A stretch of DNA of 64,000 nt from Gari tellinella (Eukaryota > Mollusca > Bivalvia > Cardiida > Psammobiidae). Every line of letters starts with the position of its first letter. The stretch's first letter is position 1. A program made the translations under genes and the position numbers. The notes under the pieces are model-generated. The model did no database searches and was not told the DNA's origin. It saw only the letters and a program-made list of their open reading frames with translations. The stretch lies in contig OV277870.1 of the NCBI GenBank assembly GCA_922989275.2, positions 59,669,079 to 59,733,078 of the forward strand, in the 5' to 3' direction. Below are positions 63,870 to 64,000 of this stretch, one piece after another.

Positions 63870-64000
63870 GGCTCCAAATAAGAGGCAATAAACTAAACAA
63901 AACCAGCATTCCTCCTTTGTGACAGCACCAAAACCTATGGTGTTACTACTCATTAGAATCGTCTTGAAGAGACTATTCTAATGAGTAGTGACACCATAGG
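63870..64000. mobile_element. MITE-A copy cut by the window edge
   Basis: GGCTCCAAATAAGAGG through CTCATTAGAATCGTCTTG / GAGACTATTCTAATGAG; the right end lies outside. Confidence 0.8.

Overview
The window is animal nuclear DNA, most likely from a bivalve mollusc. It is AT-rich, shows GT-AG (and one AT-AC) introns, carries tRNA-derived SINEs, and is packed with short nested DNA transposons. The bivalve assignment is inference from the repeat types; no species can be named from the sequence alone.

The only host gene I can support is the + strand gene for the cytosolic phenylalanyl-tRNA synthetase beta subunit (FARSB). I find 15 coding exons between 9169 and 63686. They join in frame without a stop into 414 codons, about the first 70% of a roughly 590-residue protein. 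The remaining exons lie beyond the right edge. Coding exons fill only about 2.3% of the 54.5 kb they span.

Layout: 1-391 is repeat-bearing flank. 392-8296 is a complete but broken Ty3/Gypsy LTR retrotransposon (nearly identical LTRs, tRNA-Lys primer site, gag-pol with one stop and frame break in gag, further stops, and a frame break in integrase); a SINE sits inside its 5' LTR. 8297-9168 is the region just upstream of FARSB with an 89-bp tandem repeat. From 9169 to the end the FARSB introns hold several element families: (i) 'ATIR' elements of 1-3 kb that begin AGCTC.., carry the inverted copy near the other end followed by a hairpin, have tandem repeats inside and insert between two Ts without duplication (Helitron2/Helentron-like by architecture); (ii) MITE family A, at least 14 copies with a CTCATTAGAATCGTCTC palindrome; (iii) TTAA-flanked MITE families B, C and D and a 1.4 kb relative; (iv) TA-flanked pogo/Tigger-like elements (CAGT.. 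ends); (v) hAT-like and other TIR elements; (vi) SINEs with clear target-site duplications; (vii) long minisatellites.

The most interesting points are: a 342-bp miniature LTR element (48374-48715) whose LTR contains a complete tRNA-like cloverleaf, with precise TTTT target duplication and the same tRNA-Lys primer site as the Gypsy element; a U12-type AT-AC intron in FARSB (57866-61982); and two large minisatellites whose units are made of the 3' end of FARSB exons 10 and 12 plus their 5' splice sites, giving tens of decoy donors. The acceptor of exon 10 is also repeated four times.
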